NCBI RefSeq assembly: GCF_910592395.1
Contig: NC_088309.1
Span: 8,744,501 to 8,808,500, forward strand
Length of the DNA: 64,000 bases
Direction: 5' to 3'
Source of the DNA: Lineus longissimus
Lineage: Eukaryota > Nemertea > Pilidiophora > Heteronemertea > Lineidae
A model generated the notes under the pieces. That model made no database searches, was not told the DNA's origin, and saw only the letters and a list, made by a program, of their open reading frames with translations. The translations under genes were made by a program, and so were the position numbers. Positions 45,437-58,704 of the stretch are shown piece after piece (the stretch's first letter is position 1; each line of letters begins with the position of its first letter).

Positions 45437-47149
45437 ATGAAGCCCACAATGTCCCTTAGATTTGCTGTCTTCTTCATATTCATGCTTGTCACCATGTCCC
45501 TGAGTAGTACTGTCTTCCTACAAATAGTTCCCTTTATATGTTTTTGGTCTTCCCAATTTTCATACAAATCGCAATGTCCCCAAGACATGACGTCTTCCCC
45601 ATGGACATACCGACTGCAAAGTCCCCAAGACATGCTGTCTTCTCCATCTTCATACAGACCATCAAGTCGCTGAGATGTGCCATCATCTCCATATAGATGT
45701 GCCGTCACATCCTTCCTCATACAGTCCATCATGTCTCTGTGATGTTCCGTCCTCTCAATTTTCATACAAACCACCATGTTCCTGAGATGTGCCGTCACCT
45801 TATGGGTGATATGTATGGATGATGGGTGATCTGTATGGATATGGAGAAGATGGCACATCTCAGGGACATGGTGGTTTGTATGAATATGGAGTAGATGGCA
45901 CATCTCAGAAACATGGTGGTCTGTATGAAAAATTGAGAAGACAGAACATCACAGAGACATGATGGACTGTATGAGGAAGGAGGTGAAGGCACATCTCAAG
46001 GACCTGGTGGTCTGAATGAAAATTAAGAAGACAGAACATCACAGAGACATGATGGACTGTATGAGGAAGGAGGTGAAGGCACATCTCAAGGACCTGGTGG
46101 TCTGAATGAAAATTAAGAAGACAGAACATCACAGAGACATGATGGACTGTATGAGGAAGGAGGTGATGGCACATCTCAGAAACATGGTGGTCTGTATGAA
46201 AAATTGAGAAGACAGAACATCACAGAGACATGATGGACTGCATGAGGAAGGAGGTGAAGGCACATCTCAAGGACCTGGTGGTCTGAATGAAAATTAAGAA
46301 GACAGAACATCACAGAGACATGATGGACTGTATGAGGAAGGAGGTGATGGCACATCTCAGAAACATGGTGCTCTGTATGAAAAATTGAGAAGACAGAACA
46401 TCACAGAGACATGATGGACTGTATGAGGAAGGAGGTGAAGGCACATCTCAGGGACATGGCGGTTTGTATGAATATGGAGAAGATGGCACATCTCAGGGAC
46501 ATGGTGGTCTGTATAAAAATTGAGAAGACGGAACATCACAGAGACATGATGGACCGTATGAGGAAGGAGGTGAAGGCACATCTCAGGGACATGGTGGTCT
46601 GTATGAAAATTGAGAAGACAGAACATCACAGAGACATGATGGACTGCATGAGGAAGGAGGTGAAGGCACATCTCAGGGACATGGTGGTCTGTATGAAAAT
46701 TGAGAAGACAGAACATCACAGAGACATGATGGACTGCATGAGGAAGGAGGTGAAGGCACATCTCAGGGACATGGTGGTCTGTATGAAAATTGAGAAGACA
46801 GAACATCACAGAGACATGATGGACCGTATGAGGAAGGAGTTGACGGCACATCTCAAGGACCTGGTGGTGTGTATGGATATGGAGAAGATGGCACATCCCA
46901 GGGACATAGTGGTCTGTATGAAAATTGAGAAGACAGAACATCACAGAGACATGATGGACTGTATGAGGAAGAAGGTGACGGCACATCTCAAGGACCTGGT
47001 GGTCTGTATGGATATGGAGAAGATGGCACATCCCAGGGACATAGTGGTCTGTATGAATATGGAGAAGATGGCACATCTCAGGGACATGGTGGTCTGTATG
47101 AATAAGGAGACGGCGACACATCTCGGGATATGGTGGTTTGTATGAACAT

Positions 47150-48075
47150 GTAGAAGATTGCCTATTGCCTGGGCCATCAGGGTCAAGCTTTTCCCAGTTT
47201 TTGTTGTATTAAGCTACATGTACCACGTGTAGGAGTATCACTCTGACTGGAAAGGACGTTCCTCCATCTCTAGTGAACTTCCCAGGCAAGGTCTACAGTT
47301 GTACTTTAGGTGTCTTGCAAAGGTCAAAGAGACGAAACCACAATTATCCTACTGGGAGTCGAAGCCATGACCACCTGATGATGAGACTGCATGGTACTTT
47401 AACCACTGTCACTGATCTCCCTCCAAAGTATTATGACCAGTTCAATGGGAAATGCTTCATTGCTAGTGGTAACAATCCAAAGGGATTCATTACTTATGGA
47501 TAAAATGGATATTGTGAAAGAGAAAAAACTTTAATATATGTTTTATTGCAAACTTTGTATATGAAAATATAATAAACAGTATTTGTAATACCAACTTTTG
47601 ATACTGGCTTGATCAACCAAATGACAATTGCTAAAAAATTAAGAAGTACATTGATGAAGTTTAAAACACTTGAGATAAATGAACAAGACATGATTACAAT
47701 GCAAATTTTGATCATGCTAATACATCACCAGCTCAGCGTTACCGGTACCTACATGTAGTTGTATCGGACATTCTGATATATAGGTTTGAGAAAAAAGTGG
47801 AATGGAGCAATGACCACTCAATAGAAATGCAGCTGTTTTGTGTCATTTTTTGTGTCCTCAACATCAACCAGTACAGATGAGCTACAAGTATATTCAAAGT
47901 TATTTAAAGGTTATTAACTCTGCAATAATCTAAGATAATAGAGCAATTTCAACAAAAATGCTGAAGCAACTCATTAAGCCTGAGCTGACAACTTGTCGAA
48001 CTTGAAACTACATAAATTACAGTGTGAAATGGTCTGCAGGGATTCCGAGCCAAAAGTCCACAAAAGCTCTGTTAA
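47150..48075. other. Intergenic, including probable PLD 3' UTR
   Basis: No protein-like exon was seen. TTTATT at 47542-47547 is AATAAA for the minus-strand phospholipase D gene, about 700 bases after its stop codon. Confidence 0.45.
47542..47547 (-). terminator. Candidate polyadenylation signal, phospholipase D gene
   Basis: AATAAA on the minus strand lies about 700 bases after the PLD stop at 48250. Confidence 0.45.
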
Positions 48076-48200
48076 AGACAAAGTCACATCCTAAGTCTGG
48101 ATGGCATTGGAGCCTAACTACGTGTACTTCTCAGTTCCAACACTCATTGAAATTATCAGCTTTCTCCAAGAACTGCAGAGGGATTATTACAATCGTTCTT
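48076..48200 (-). pseudogene. Decayed duplicate of the last phospholipase D exon
   Basis: This stretch aligns with 48235-48360 at an offset of about 159 bases, beginning with AGACAAAGTCACATCCTAAG in both. On the minus strand it encodes [13 protein letters not shown], versus [13 protein letters not shown] in the real exon. It then shifts frame and hits a stop before the conserved ending. It lacks the catalytic C-terminal IWT in frame, so it is a dead tandem copy lying in the 3' UTR. Confidence 0.78.
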
Positions 48201-48249
48201 TGTGATAACAGGTGCTACTCCCCATATCATTTTAAGACAAAGTCACATC

Positions 48250-51200
48250 CTAAGTCCAGATGATATCAGGCACCAATTGCTCCTTTGTTCCAATACTCAT
48301 TGAAATGTCTGCATTCTCCAAGAACTGCAGGGGGATTATCACAACGGTTCCTCGTAGATCTGTTATGAGAATCTCCTTGGCTTTCACCTTATCTAACTTA
48401 CATAGCTTTGGTACGTTTGAATACTCTTTCAGATCTGATAAGGTCTTGACGTTATTTGAGAAGAACACCTTAAAAACCTGTTGAAAACACAACAAAAAAG
48501 CATTAAAGGGAGGCAGACTATTTCAAACAAGATGGGAGACAAATTCCACTGTAACCACACATATAAAGAACTGTCAACTGACACCAAATAACTCTTGAAA
48601 TAGGTGTAATCAATTTCAATTTGTAATTAAGGCATTGATTTTGATATTTTCTACCCTGTACAGTTCATTTCTTGACTAAATTGGATGTATGTTTCAGTTT
48701 ATCATACTTTCATGTCCATACAAAAAAAAAGGCCAAGAAAAACCTGGTTGGTAATTACAACAGGATTTAAAACTTACATCATCATAGACACTGGTATTCG
48801 TCTTAGCAGCCTTCCACCAGACGTCGTACCAGAACTGGGGACACACCGGATCTGCCACACTTATGGATGAGTCAGGGTTGTCTATCAAACCCAAGTGCTC
48901 CCTGAAAATAACAATGACATAGGTGACAGGATTGACAAAAGTGATCAAAAGATATTACCTTGGTTATTCATTCAAAGCAACTTTTATAAAAAAAGGCACT
49001 CACATGAACTACTACTCACATGAACAATCTCTTCCTCAGATTGAGTGTAAATTTGCCAGCTTTGAACTGCTTCCCATCCATGGTAGAGTTCACAAACTCG
49101 GTGTCTTGTACAAAGATGGCTAACTCACTGTCACGCTTGCCAAGTAGACTGCGATCGTTTAGGTTGGCCGACCCAATGATGACAGTGTTGTCATCAACAA
49201 TCATCAGCTTGCTGTGGACGTATATCATTTGGGTCACCTGCAATACAATTGATACAATATGTAGGCAATGTCCTCGCTATGGTTTATTGGTTGAGGTGCC
49301 AGACTCATATTCTGAACACCCCTTATGAACATTGTTAGTCCATCACCAAATCCCAAACTATAAAAATTAGTGGCCTGAGGACCACCAATTTGACCCCCAG
49401 TTCCAGCCTAAAGTTCTAAAACCCAAGATTTATTCCAAAGCCTACGTCATGGCAAGCAAACCATCGGAGAAACATCAATTGTTGTACTCCCCTTTCTTGT
49501 CACAAAACAGTACTGCAGGGGCAAAAGCTGTAGGAATCAATCTCTGAAAATACCATTTATGCAACAGGAATCTTTGAATGAAGTTCTGCACCTCACATTG
49601 TCATTGCAGTGTCGTACAATATACCTACCAGTTCATCACAGAGTTCCCCCCAGTTCCGGAGTCCAAAGAACCCAATGTACTGGGATGGATCATCCATAAT
49701 TGCCCGGAGCCTCTGCAGGATCGAGTTCTTGTCACGGCATATTGACTTGTAGACCCATGTGATGACAGCCGCGGGAACAGGGATCAGGGGGAGGATGAAG
49801 TAAACACGGAAGTTCTCATTGTTTGTGTGAGCTCTTTGAATTCTCTCAAACAAGGCATCAGCGATTTCATTGTAAACATCATCACTTTCGTATAAGCTGA
49901 CAAAGAACTGGTTCTGGAAAGAAGTACGACAATGAATATGATGGCATGTATTAAGTGTGGTGACTGACTCAAAATCATCAGTAAGCCCACAATGGACAGG
50001 TGTAGATTGAGAGAATAGCATGATGACCTAGAACAGACGTTAACGTTTTCCATAGTGTGGTAAACTAACTAGGTTAATTTCATTTCACACAAATAGCTAC
50101 AATGTCATACATGTATACCGAATGGACCAGCTTTACAGTGACCAGGAAGATTTACAATTCATCAACAGAACAGGACTAAAGATTTTCGCAGAAGAAGAAG
50201 ATATACAGGTCGTAATGGATCTAACATTATGAATGCAATTTCAAATCATCTTGGAATCCAATAGGGCATATGACCATCAACTTACTTCAATGTAAATGTA
50301 ATGTTTAGCATTCGCTATGGCATGTATGGAGGCTTGATGTATGGAATCCTCTGTCTCCTTCACCCCAGCAGACCAGTGACCAACACTACGAAGCACCTGC
50401 ATTGATAGAGCATTGTAATTTACTATAAGTATAACAAAATGATCAATGGTTTATAGACACTCATGCATATCGCTGTATATGGTAGAGGTTATAACTTCAG
50501 ACTCTAACCCGGTCTATCCTGAAGCCTGGTGGGAGAACTCAGCTGAGCTAATTTTTATCAGCACTACTGAATTCAACTGAAGACTCAGGTCTTTATGGTT
50601 CCATATTAGAAACTGAAGTGACACAAATCACATTCGGTATTACACCCTGAAAGTGACCCAAGAAAAAGAAGAATAGATTTTTGGCTTCAGAGTCAGTATA
50701 CTTCTCACCTGTAAGTCACAGTTGACACCAAAGTCATTGAACATCTCCGGCACCTCTATATTGTCGTAACTCTTTGGTAGAAGCAATGGATACTTCTCAT
50801 TTTCCTTTGCTTTGAATTGCTGAAAAGAGGAATCAGCATATATGTAATCCACACAAGTTGTCTGTAACCTTATTATATAAAAAAACTCATACTTGTAATT
50901 AGTCCAGATCTTCATAGCAATTGGCAGGATAAGCCAACTTTACATACAGACCCCCTTACTTCCCAGTCTCTCCAGAGGAGTAAAAATGATACTCACTTTT
51001 GTGAAATTCCATCTTTGAATAAAGTGTCTTGACAAATCTCTGGCAGCAGCCCCAGTGACGACAGCAGCAATGTCGTGCCATGGCGTACGTGGGTGCACCC
51101 GTCTGTCTATCAGGTCTGCAATGAGATAGAAACAAAATGTGCAAATGGTTGAAGGCTGGAGTGTTTTCCTACTTGTAACACACAAAAGGCCTTTGTTCAT

Positions 51201-54200
51201 GGGCACCAAATCTTATAACACTAACATCTTTTAGCCTTGTGCATGACATAGGGCCCGACCTCCGTATGTTGAAATAGGCCTTTACCCTACCTCTATTCAG
51301 GAGTCAATTCTGTAAAACTTCTAAGCTCCAGAAATAAGGACCATGTTCGTACCTTCAAATGGTTTTTCAAGTTCTGTGAAATCCTTCTCCATGAAGTTGA
51401 CGTAGTCCTTCCCTGGCCATAGTGTGCCCAGGTCCTTCAGGCCCCTCTCCGCAGCCTCTTGTTCAAGTGATGTTGGTCGCATCAATCTGCAAACAATTCA
51501 TATATCCCAAGTTACATTTCTACAGGGAGGAGGAGGGCTGAAAATCACAATCTAACAGTGTCACAGTTTCAGAACCACAACTAATATCTAACTCAAAAAC
51601 ATCCTCCTGACTGCAATATTTTCAGGAGGTTAAGATAATATCGTTAAATTGAGCAGCTCAGATCCTACACTTACTTTTCTTTGAATTTCTCACCAGCAGA
51701 TTTCTTCCTGAAGCTCTGAAATAGAAAGACAGGAATGACAAAAGGTAAAAAATATAGCATTCTTGTCTGGAGGTTGAAGGAACAGGAAGTAGTTTGGTAC
51801 ATTTTCCAAGCTCACAAAAATGCTCTTTCGCAGAATATTTGAATGGGGGCATAAGGACCCTTAAAAAGAGTGATGATGCACTCATACTCACCCTTTTCAG
51901 TCTATTGCGGAGATTTCCCTTCGTCGCTCCATCTTCTTCAGAATCAGATGATTCACATTTATCTCCAAGGTAACCTCGCCGCTTGGTCGGCCGTGGTCTC
52001 TGGTATAAAAGCTCCTCGTCCTCCTCTTTGCGCCTCCGGATACTGGAAGTGAATGCCGCCCCTGCTTTGGCCACCTGTTTGTAAAAACCAAACAAAATCA
52101 AACAAAATAATTTCATTTTCATTCACTTCTGACTTCTTGTTTAATCTATAGGTCACTTGCGTCAATAGGCACTATGGTCTAGAGTTAACATGTCGCAATC
52201 ATGGTCCAAGCATCTGCGTCTTCTTTGATGAGCGTCTCTTGCTCTCCATTGCTGCTTTGTTACCAATGTTTGAGAAGACCTCCTATCCCAAAAGATGAAA
52301 CTCAGTCGGTCAATACTTACGTTACCGGCTTTCTTCCATCTTCCCATTGCCTTTTCCTTTGCAGTTGGTTGAACTGGCTGTTCCTCTAGTTTCTTCTCAG
52401 GTCGTTTCACCAAAGTAAGGGCAAACCCCACAGCACCAACAGAATAACTCATCTTGCGCTTGCGGCTCGTTTCCATGTCTTCTTTACTTTCTCCTGGGTC
52501 TGGCTTATCTGAAAGGCAGAGTGAAATTAAGATGAAATGCAAGTTCTTATAATGGTGCTTTTATACAACTGTACTCTCTCTAAGCAATGATGCAAACGCA
52601 TCACCTCAAGGGTCATCTCAATTGGATTGGATTTGATTCAATTGGCCCAATTTTCTTTTTCTGACATCGTTGTTCATATGAAACTCCCAGGCCTGTTTGG
52701 TAGTCTTCGTTTAGTGACAGGACTTTTTGATTCTTGGTTCCTACCTGGTTCAAAAGCATTTAGTAGCGCTTCCTTCACCTGGTTGTCTGTTTCTAATTCT
52801 TTTGCAATTTGCTGGGAGGATTCTGATGCCGTCATTGAACCCAGGTCGACAAGCCTAAAATCAGGAGAATCACCGTATAATACATTATGTCCACTGTAAA
52901 ATGCATGGCTTAAATGTGGACAAGACATGCATCATATAATGTTTTAAGAGCGACAAAGTTCTTTGCTGTACTAAAAGATGTTTCTGCTGACTAATTCAAT
53001 GCTAACACAGTCATACTGTGAGCAATATGTCTTGTTGGGTATATCTAGGAGACATCAAACTTGATCATTCTCCACGCGATCCAAAAAGCCAGAGGAACGA
53101 TCTCATGAAGAGCCAGTTCCAGAATCACACTTGCTTTCAGATAAGATTTACAAATCTGATTGTAGCTGTAAGCTTTAAAACTCCTGCACCAAATTATTTT
53201 TGAAACTCATGAAATTTCACAATGATGTTTATTTTAGTGGACTGAAAAATTCTTTCGGTTGGTTCACTGACCTGTGCTGGTAGTCATCCCATCTTCCAAA
53301 GCACAGGTCTATGCCTCCCATGAGTGCTACAGTCTGGTCCACGATGCAGACTTTCTCGTGGTGTGACCAGAAGAACACTCCACCTGGCACGTGGTCAGGG
53401 TCACGCAGCACCTAGAGATGAACAAAATTATGAGGAAGAGGGAAACTCAATTGCATCTCACTTGACCTAAAACTCGAAAAGGATATCCAACTTTTAACTG
53501 TTACTCAATATTACTCACATCTGTAAGAGAAAGGGTTCTTGCAGCTCCCAGATATTACCTCAAATGGTGAGCTGATACCAGCCCATCTTGAAATAAGAGC
53601 AAGAAAAGACCTCTACTATATAATCCCCAATGTCCCTGAGTGAGAGACTTAACTATATACATTCTTCTCAACAGCCGTTAATGGTCAGAGCTGGACCATT
53701 TGATGGTTCAAATGGTAGACATACCTTTATGTTTTCTTTATTGCCTCTTGTTAAAAGGCGTTTCACGTGGAGACTAGCCAAGTCGACGGCAACACTAAAC
53801 TCTTTGTACACCATGATGAACACTTTCACACCTTCATTCTGCAAGAACAAATATAGTATAGTACTCTGAACCAAGGCTTTATAGATATAGTATAATGTAT
53901 GAAAAATTCTATCTTCTAATTCATCTGATTAACAATTTTTCTATGTATATGTAATTGCAAAGTGGTCCCGAAGAGGTGTGTGGTCTATTCTAAAACACCA
54001 GGATTTAGAGTAGACCCCACTTTTTAGTGTAAATACACTCCCCAAATCCCAAATTCATTACTCTGTTCCAAAGTCTTCTGGCCTACACTTACAGCCTTCC
54101 TTATGAGTAGATTATCAAGCCGGTAATGATCGCCCTCTATTGGTCTGATGAGATGCAACTCCGGTGAGAACATCCAATCGGTGATGAAAATCTCCTCTTG

Positions 54201-57200
54201 AGCTTGATCCAACGTCTTGGCCACAGCTTCCATGTAACCACGGCCATCAGCAAACCTTAAACAGAACGTTTGTTTTGTCTCTTTAATAAAACCATTTCCA
54301 AAGGGCCGGTTTCATACATTTCACTCTGTCACTGATTACCCTCATGTGATGTTTTCAAGTCTATGGTAAGTCAATTATTACAGTCATGACAAGAGACAAG
54401 TGATAACATAACGGACAAGTGATAACATACGTAAATCCTATATCAACCCAGCCTTAGCCCGAGATGTACTTACCAATGAGCCTTGATATTCTTCCTGATA
54501 GGGGCAAAGGAACCAAATCTTTTCTTCTCAATGAACTCCTGGCCTTTCGATTCCATCATCTTCTGAATAGCTTCCTGCCAGCTTCTTGCTTGGCTGTCAT
54601 CCTTGGCATGCACAAGAAGTTCCCTGGAAATGGACAAAAGTAATAAGACTCCAGAAAGGCATTACAACACAACTCCACAGAAGCATGACCTGGGCTACCT
54701 CACAGTAGCACTAATAAAACGACATTTTGTTTTTTACAGAATTGCACACAGAGTTATTTCAAACGCTGAGGCTATTCTTACCTGACTATAAACTATTTCT
54801 GGCAGGCTATTCTTACAAGATAGCCGGTCGCACAATCGCAGTTACAAACAATTTGACTTTGCAATATTTACAGATGTCCATTAGATTACCATAGGCAGAA
54901 ACAATTTCCGCCAAAAACTAAAAGATGAATCTACCTGTTTTGGTTTGAAATGAGAAGACCACTGTGATTGCGAAGCTCAACGTTGAATCTGCTATCAAAC
55001 AACATGACCTCTCTGAGTGTTCCCTCATTCCGCAGTGGACGCATGTAAGCCAAGAAGGAGTCTTTCAAAACAAACCATCTGAAACACAACAAGGAAAAAA
55101 TCGTTTTGGCATACATTTACTTAAAACAGACATTTACTTAAAACAGAGATTCCCTGAGAGCATCAAGGTCAAATATATGTCAGCATCAGTTACCGGGGTA
55201 TGTATCATCCTGAACCTCATGGTCTATACTCCCTTTTAACGTAGCAGGGGTACTTGGTGGTAAAGATGGATAAGCATCAAGATTCTCTTATCTATTGTTA
55301 GAACTGTCACATGAAGGAGACTTTAGTGATCTGATCTACTGCCTAAGCCTAAGAGCAAATGTAGCTGGATAAAGGAAAAGATGTCTTTCTGAAACAAGTC
55401 AGTGACTTTGCTCGAGATTCAACTGACCTATGTTCAAACTGCAACGAGACTGAGGGACAGCAGCCAGGATTAGAATGACCACCGGCTCGTTTCTTGATCA
55501 GTCCTTCCCTGGCTTTACCACCAAGGCCATTCACGAAGGACAGGTAGCACACTTCGAAGAAGCTACACTGAAATACAGAAGAAATGAGTTGGCAAAGAAA
55601 AGTAATTGTTTGGAGAAAGACGAGCTTGTATGGTATCCCCAAGGCACCACTCTTGGCCCCTTATCCAATGTTTTCAACAGACATTACGGAAACAAGTTTT
55701 AATCAACTTAACTTGTTCCAAAAAGAGGGCACTAAATGATATACAATATCCAGTTTTTAAAACCTTATATTCATTACCAACAGAAGAAATATGTTCTTTC
55801 ACCAAATTTGTCCTCACTATTAGTAAACCCTGATAGAAAATATCCCTGAACCAAATAAATATATGTGTACCAACCACTTCTGGTCTATTCTGGTAGACGG
55901 GGTGGTTAACTATCCTCCTTATGTACTTCTCAAGTCGCAGCTGCAAAAAGACAAATATTTGGGTGTAAAATTAGAAACAGAGAGTCATACATTATCATCA
56001 TCATCATACTCATTACTGGTAGCGTAACCCAACTGATCTTTTTCCAGAGGTATGCGTCTATGTGACCCTGATATGAAGGTTGAAACTTTATAGAAGCATG
56101 TTTGTATCAGCACATTCATCCCCATTTGGGTATCACAATATTTCAAAAACCTTTGGCGTCAAGATGTATATTCGAAAAAGTGTTTCCCAAATGCAAACCC
56201 AAGCCAGGACCTACCCGTCTCTCCTCGAGCTGTGCCTGTAGCACCATTACATCTGGCCTCTTGGGAAAAGTAGGCAGGCGTAGAGGAGGCTTTCTCTGGA
56301 AAGTTTTACGTCTATCACGATTTCTGAAAGTACCGATACACACAAAATGTTAGCGACTTATATCAAGAGAGACACGCATTGTTTAAACCTTTTGACATGA
56401 CCATCAATTGGAAAGCTCTCGATCGACCCTTTCGAACGGAAACATTTGTATTGTGGTTATATTTTTGAGCCCAATCATACTTCATAGAGATTTCCTCCCC
56501 AGGGTTAAAGAGGAGACCATGAGACTTACGATTTAGTCGGCAATGGTATCATCGTCTCAGCCCAGAAGATGGTCAGCCGATCTTGCATACTGGCAAACTG
56601 GCGATGTATCCGTTCGATAGTCCATTCATACTTGTCATGTTTACAGTCGATCACATACCTAGGGAAATAAATGGATGGTCATTTCAACAAAATATCTTTT
56701 GTCATACTTGGTTTAATATGCCAACAGTCATGACAGTGATGTCAATCTTTGCAAAAAATGCCTATTGTGTGACTGCTGCTTCAACAAATCCATGGAAACA
56801 GTTCCTCAGTAATTCTTCACCTTGAGCGACAAAACTCACTTCACATCACTTTGTCATTTTCTCAGCCAAGGGCACTTCTCATGAATAGCATGATTGATAC
56901 AGATGATCTGCATGCCACCTCGGCTGGCAATATTGGTGGCATACTGATCATACCAGCAGACGTTATGTGAACCATTAATCACTCAGTATCTTCTTCATGT
57001 TATGAAGCCATTTGGACAGGTCGTTCAAAAGTCAAATGAGGTGTGCAGGTGATAAGAGATTAAGATTACTTCCTGCTTGCTGAATGAAGTTTTCCTTCTT
57101 ATACAAACCGATTCTGTGCGGAAATTCTTATTTAAGCAATCTTGAGTTACTAATGTATGGATACCATTTTGCTACAACAGCCATTCAGTCTGCCATCCAC

Positions 57201-58704
57201 TCCAGTACAGCATCAGACAAGGTGTCAAACCCCCAATACCCTCCCCTGTATCCACCCGCTGAAATGGCTAATCGGTGTTTGGTTACAAAACCAATAAAAT
57301 GTCACTGCTTGACGTAGGTTTCGCCCGGATTCTGTTTGCAGCTCTAGACAAATGTGTGTGTTCCCGCTATTGACAAGTCTCTGTAACAGAGGCAGATTGT
57401 AGCCCCGGGATGGGAGTGGGATCAGGTCTGTCACCAATAGCCCGACCATCGTGACATTTGAAACATGCACTTTGACTGAGCTTCCCTCAAGCGTACTGTT
57501 TGGAGATGTGAATATCTTGGTTGTAACTAAAACACTGGCAACATTCCATCATTAAGGACGATGAAAGTCAATTTCTACTCACAGCCACGGGTTAAGGCGC
57601 ATCCCGGTGGGCTTGACCTCAACTATCCTCACCTCCACCTCCTTCCCAGGTAGGAAGCTGATGCGGTTGAGGGATTGGTTTTTGATGCTGGGCCGGTGGA
57701 TGTAACTGAATGAGAACTCGAGGGGAACTGGAAAAAAATTGAGATTGGATCCAATGAAAGATAAAGTTTAAACAATGATTTCCCCATGCTATAGGCACAA
57801 TGATGTCAAAGAAGGAGGCAGACATCCTCGATGACAAACAGGGAGCAAACAGAATAAAGCTATGAAGATTCAATTATCCAGGTGAATCACAATTCGGACA
57901 GTTTTCAACTTGTTAACTTTTGATATCTGATAATGCTTGATATCTGTAAGCATACTTTATCACAAGCTTTTCAGTTAGGCTGAACCCTTGGTCACGTGAT
58001 CTAGTCTGTGGCTTTTAGTATGAGCTCACTGGATACAAGGCATCTTTCATGATGATAATCACTGAAAGATACCCCCTTCGCCCCCTCCCCCACACCCCGG
58101 ATCCCAAATAGGTCAAGCACGGAAAGGGGTCAGTTCTAAACAACAGATATCGAAGTAATCAAAATAAGAGGTGATTAGTATACTTACTTATCTCCTCACC
58201 AAGAATTTTGGCAATCTCCGCCTCATCTTTACTGTGCGTTGACAGCTGCGATACCACCGTTATACGACTGATCGTATCCACGTCATCCCTAACAACCAGT
58301 TTATTTCCATTTTGATCATCTTGTAAATTAATCCCAGCAACGTCCAATTCACTCTCATCACTCTCTGGGGCTTCGATTCTGTATTCCTGGTTGTGGCAAT
58401 TACTCCTCAACTTATTTTTATCCGCCTGGGTTCTATCAAGTTTAGCCTCATCAGATGTCCCACCAACTCTATCAAGCACGATTATTGCCTCTTTTTCTTG
58501 CTTTCCTATTCCAACATCACTCTCGATGAAATCTGTATCCCCATCCTCCAAACTCTCATCCACCTCCTCTGCTAATTTTTCATATACATGCCCCTCCGCA
58601 GCTTTTCTACCTGGTCTGTCCCCAGAATCCAATCCTCCATTGATGCTGGCCGCAGCCGCACCCAAGTCGGCGCTGGTGACATTAATTTTAACAGATACCT
58701 CCAT
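48250..58704 (-). CDS. PLD1: Phospholipase D (PLD1/PLD2 family, PX-PH type)
   Basis: Twenty-three exons join in phase: 58188-58704, 57583-57727, 56530-56658, 56215-56323, 55875-55940, 55428-55567, 54935-55078, 54474-54623, 54093-54255, 53725-53838, 53272-53411, 52745-52854, 52321-52508, 51892-52074, 51675-51715, 51353-51486, 50997-51115, 50709-50819, 50286-50396, 49629-49913, 49020-49237, 48778-48901 and 48250-48477. The product has 1222 residues (human PLD1 1074). Order: acidic N-terminal extension (1-170), PX (about 173-325), PH (about 330-470), first HKD (H577, K579, D584 in [11 protein letters not shown]), a charged loop (606-790), second HKD (H1041, K1043, D1048 in [11 protein letters not shown]) and the conserved C-terminus IWT. 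It hydrolyses phosphatidylcholine to phosphatidic acid and choline on membranes, regulated in vertebrates by PIP2, Arf/Rho and PKC. Invertebrates usually have one gene for PLD1/2, so the symbol is approximate. Confidence 0.95.

Larger units (their letters stand above)
43985..47150. repeat. Large 45-bp minisatellite array with 90-bp higher-order units and inverted arms
   Basis: The basic unit is about 45 bases, for example ATGTGCCATCTTCTCCATAT plus TCATACAGACCACCATGTCC and a few linking bases. From about 44090 to 45800 it runs in one orientation (older, more diverged). From about 45815 to 47150 it runs in the opposite orientation (younger, more uniform). In the right arm two unit types alternate to make exact 90-base periods (GAACATCACAGAGACATGAT recurs at 46531, 46621, 46711 and 46801). 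Because 45 and 90 are multiples of three, long frames stay open on both strands (46411-47145 + and 46357-47121 -), encoding 15-residue repeats. No start context, splice site or domain supports them as genes. Confidence 0.88.

Noticed and set aside
43985-47150. Regular repeats resembling a CRISPR array
   Set aside because: The repeats are adjacent without unique spacers, the period is a plain 45/90 minisatellite, and the genome is eukaryotic.
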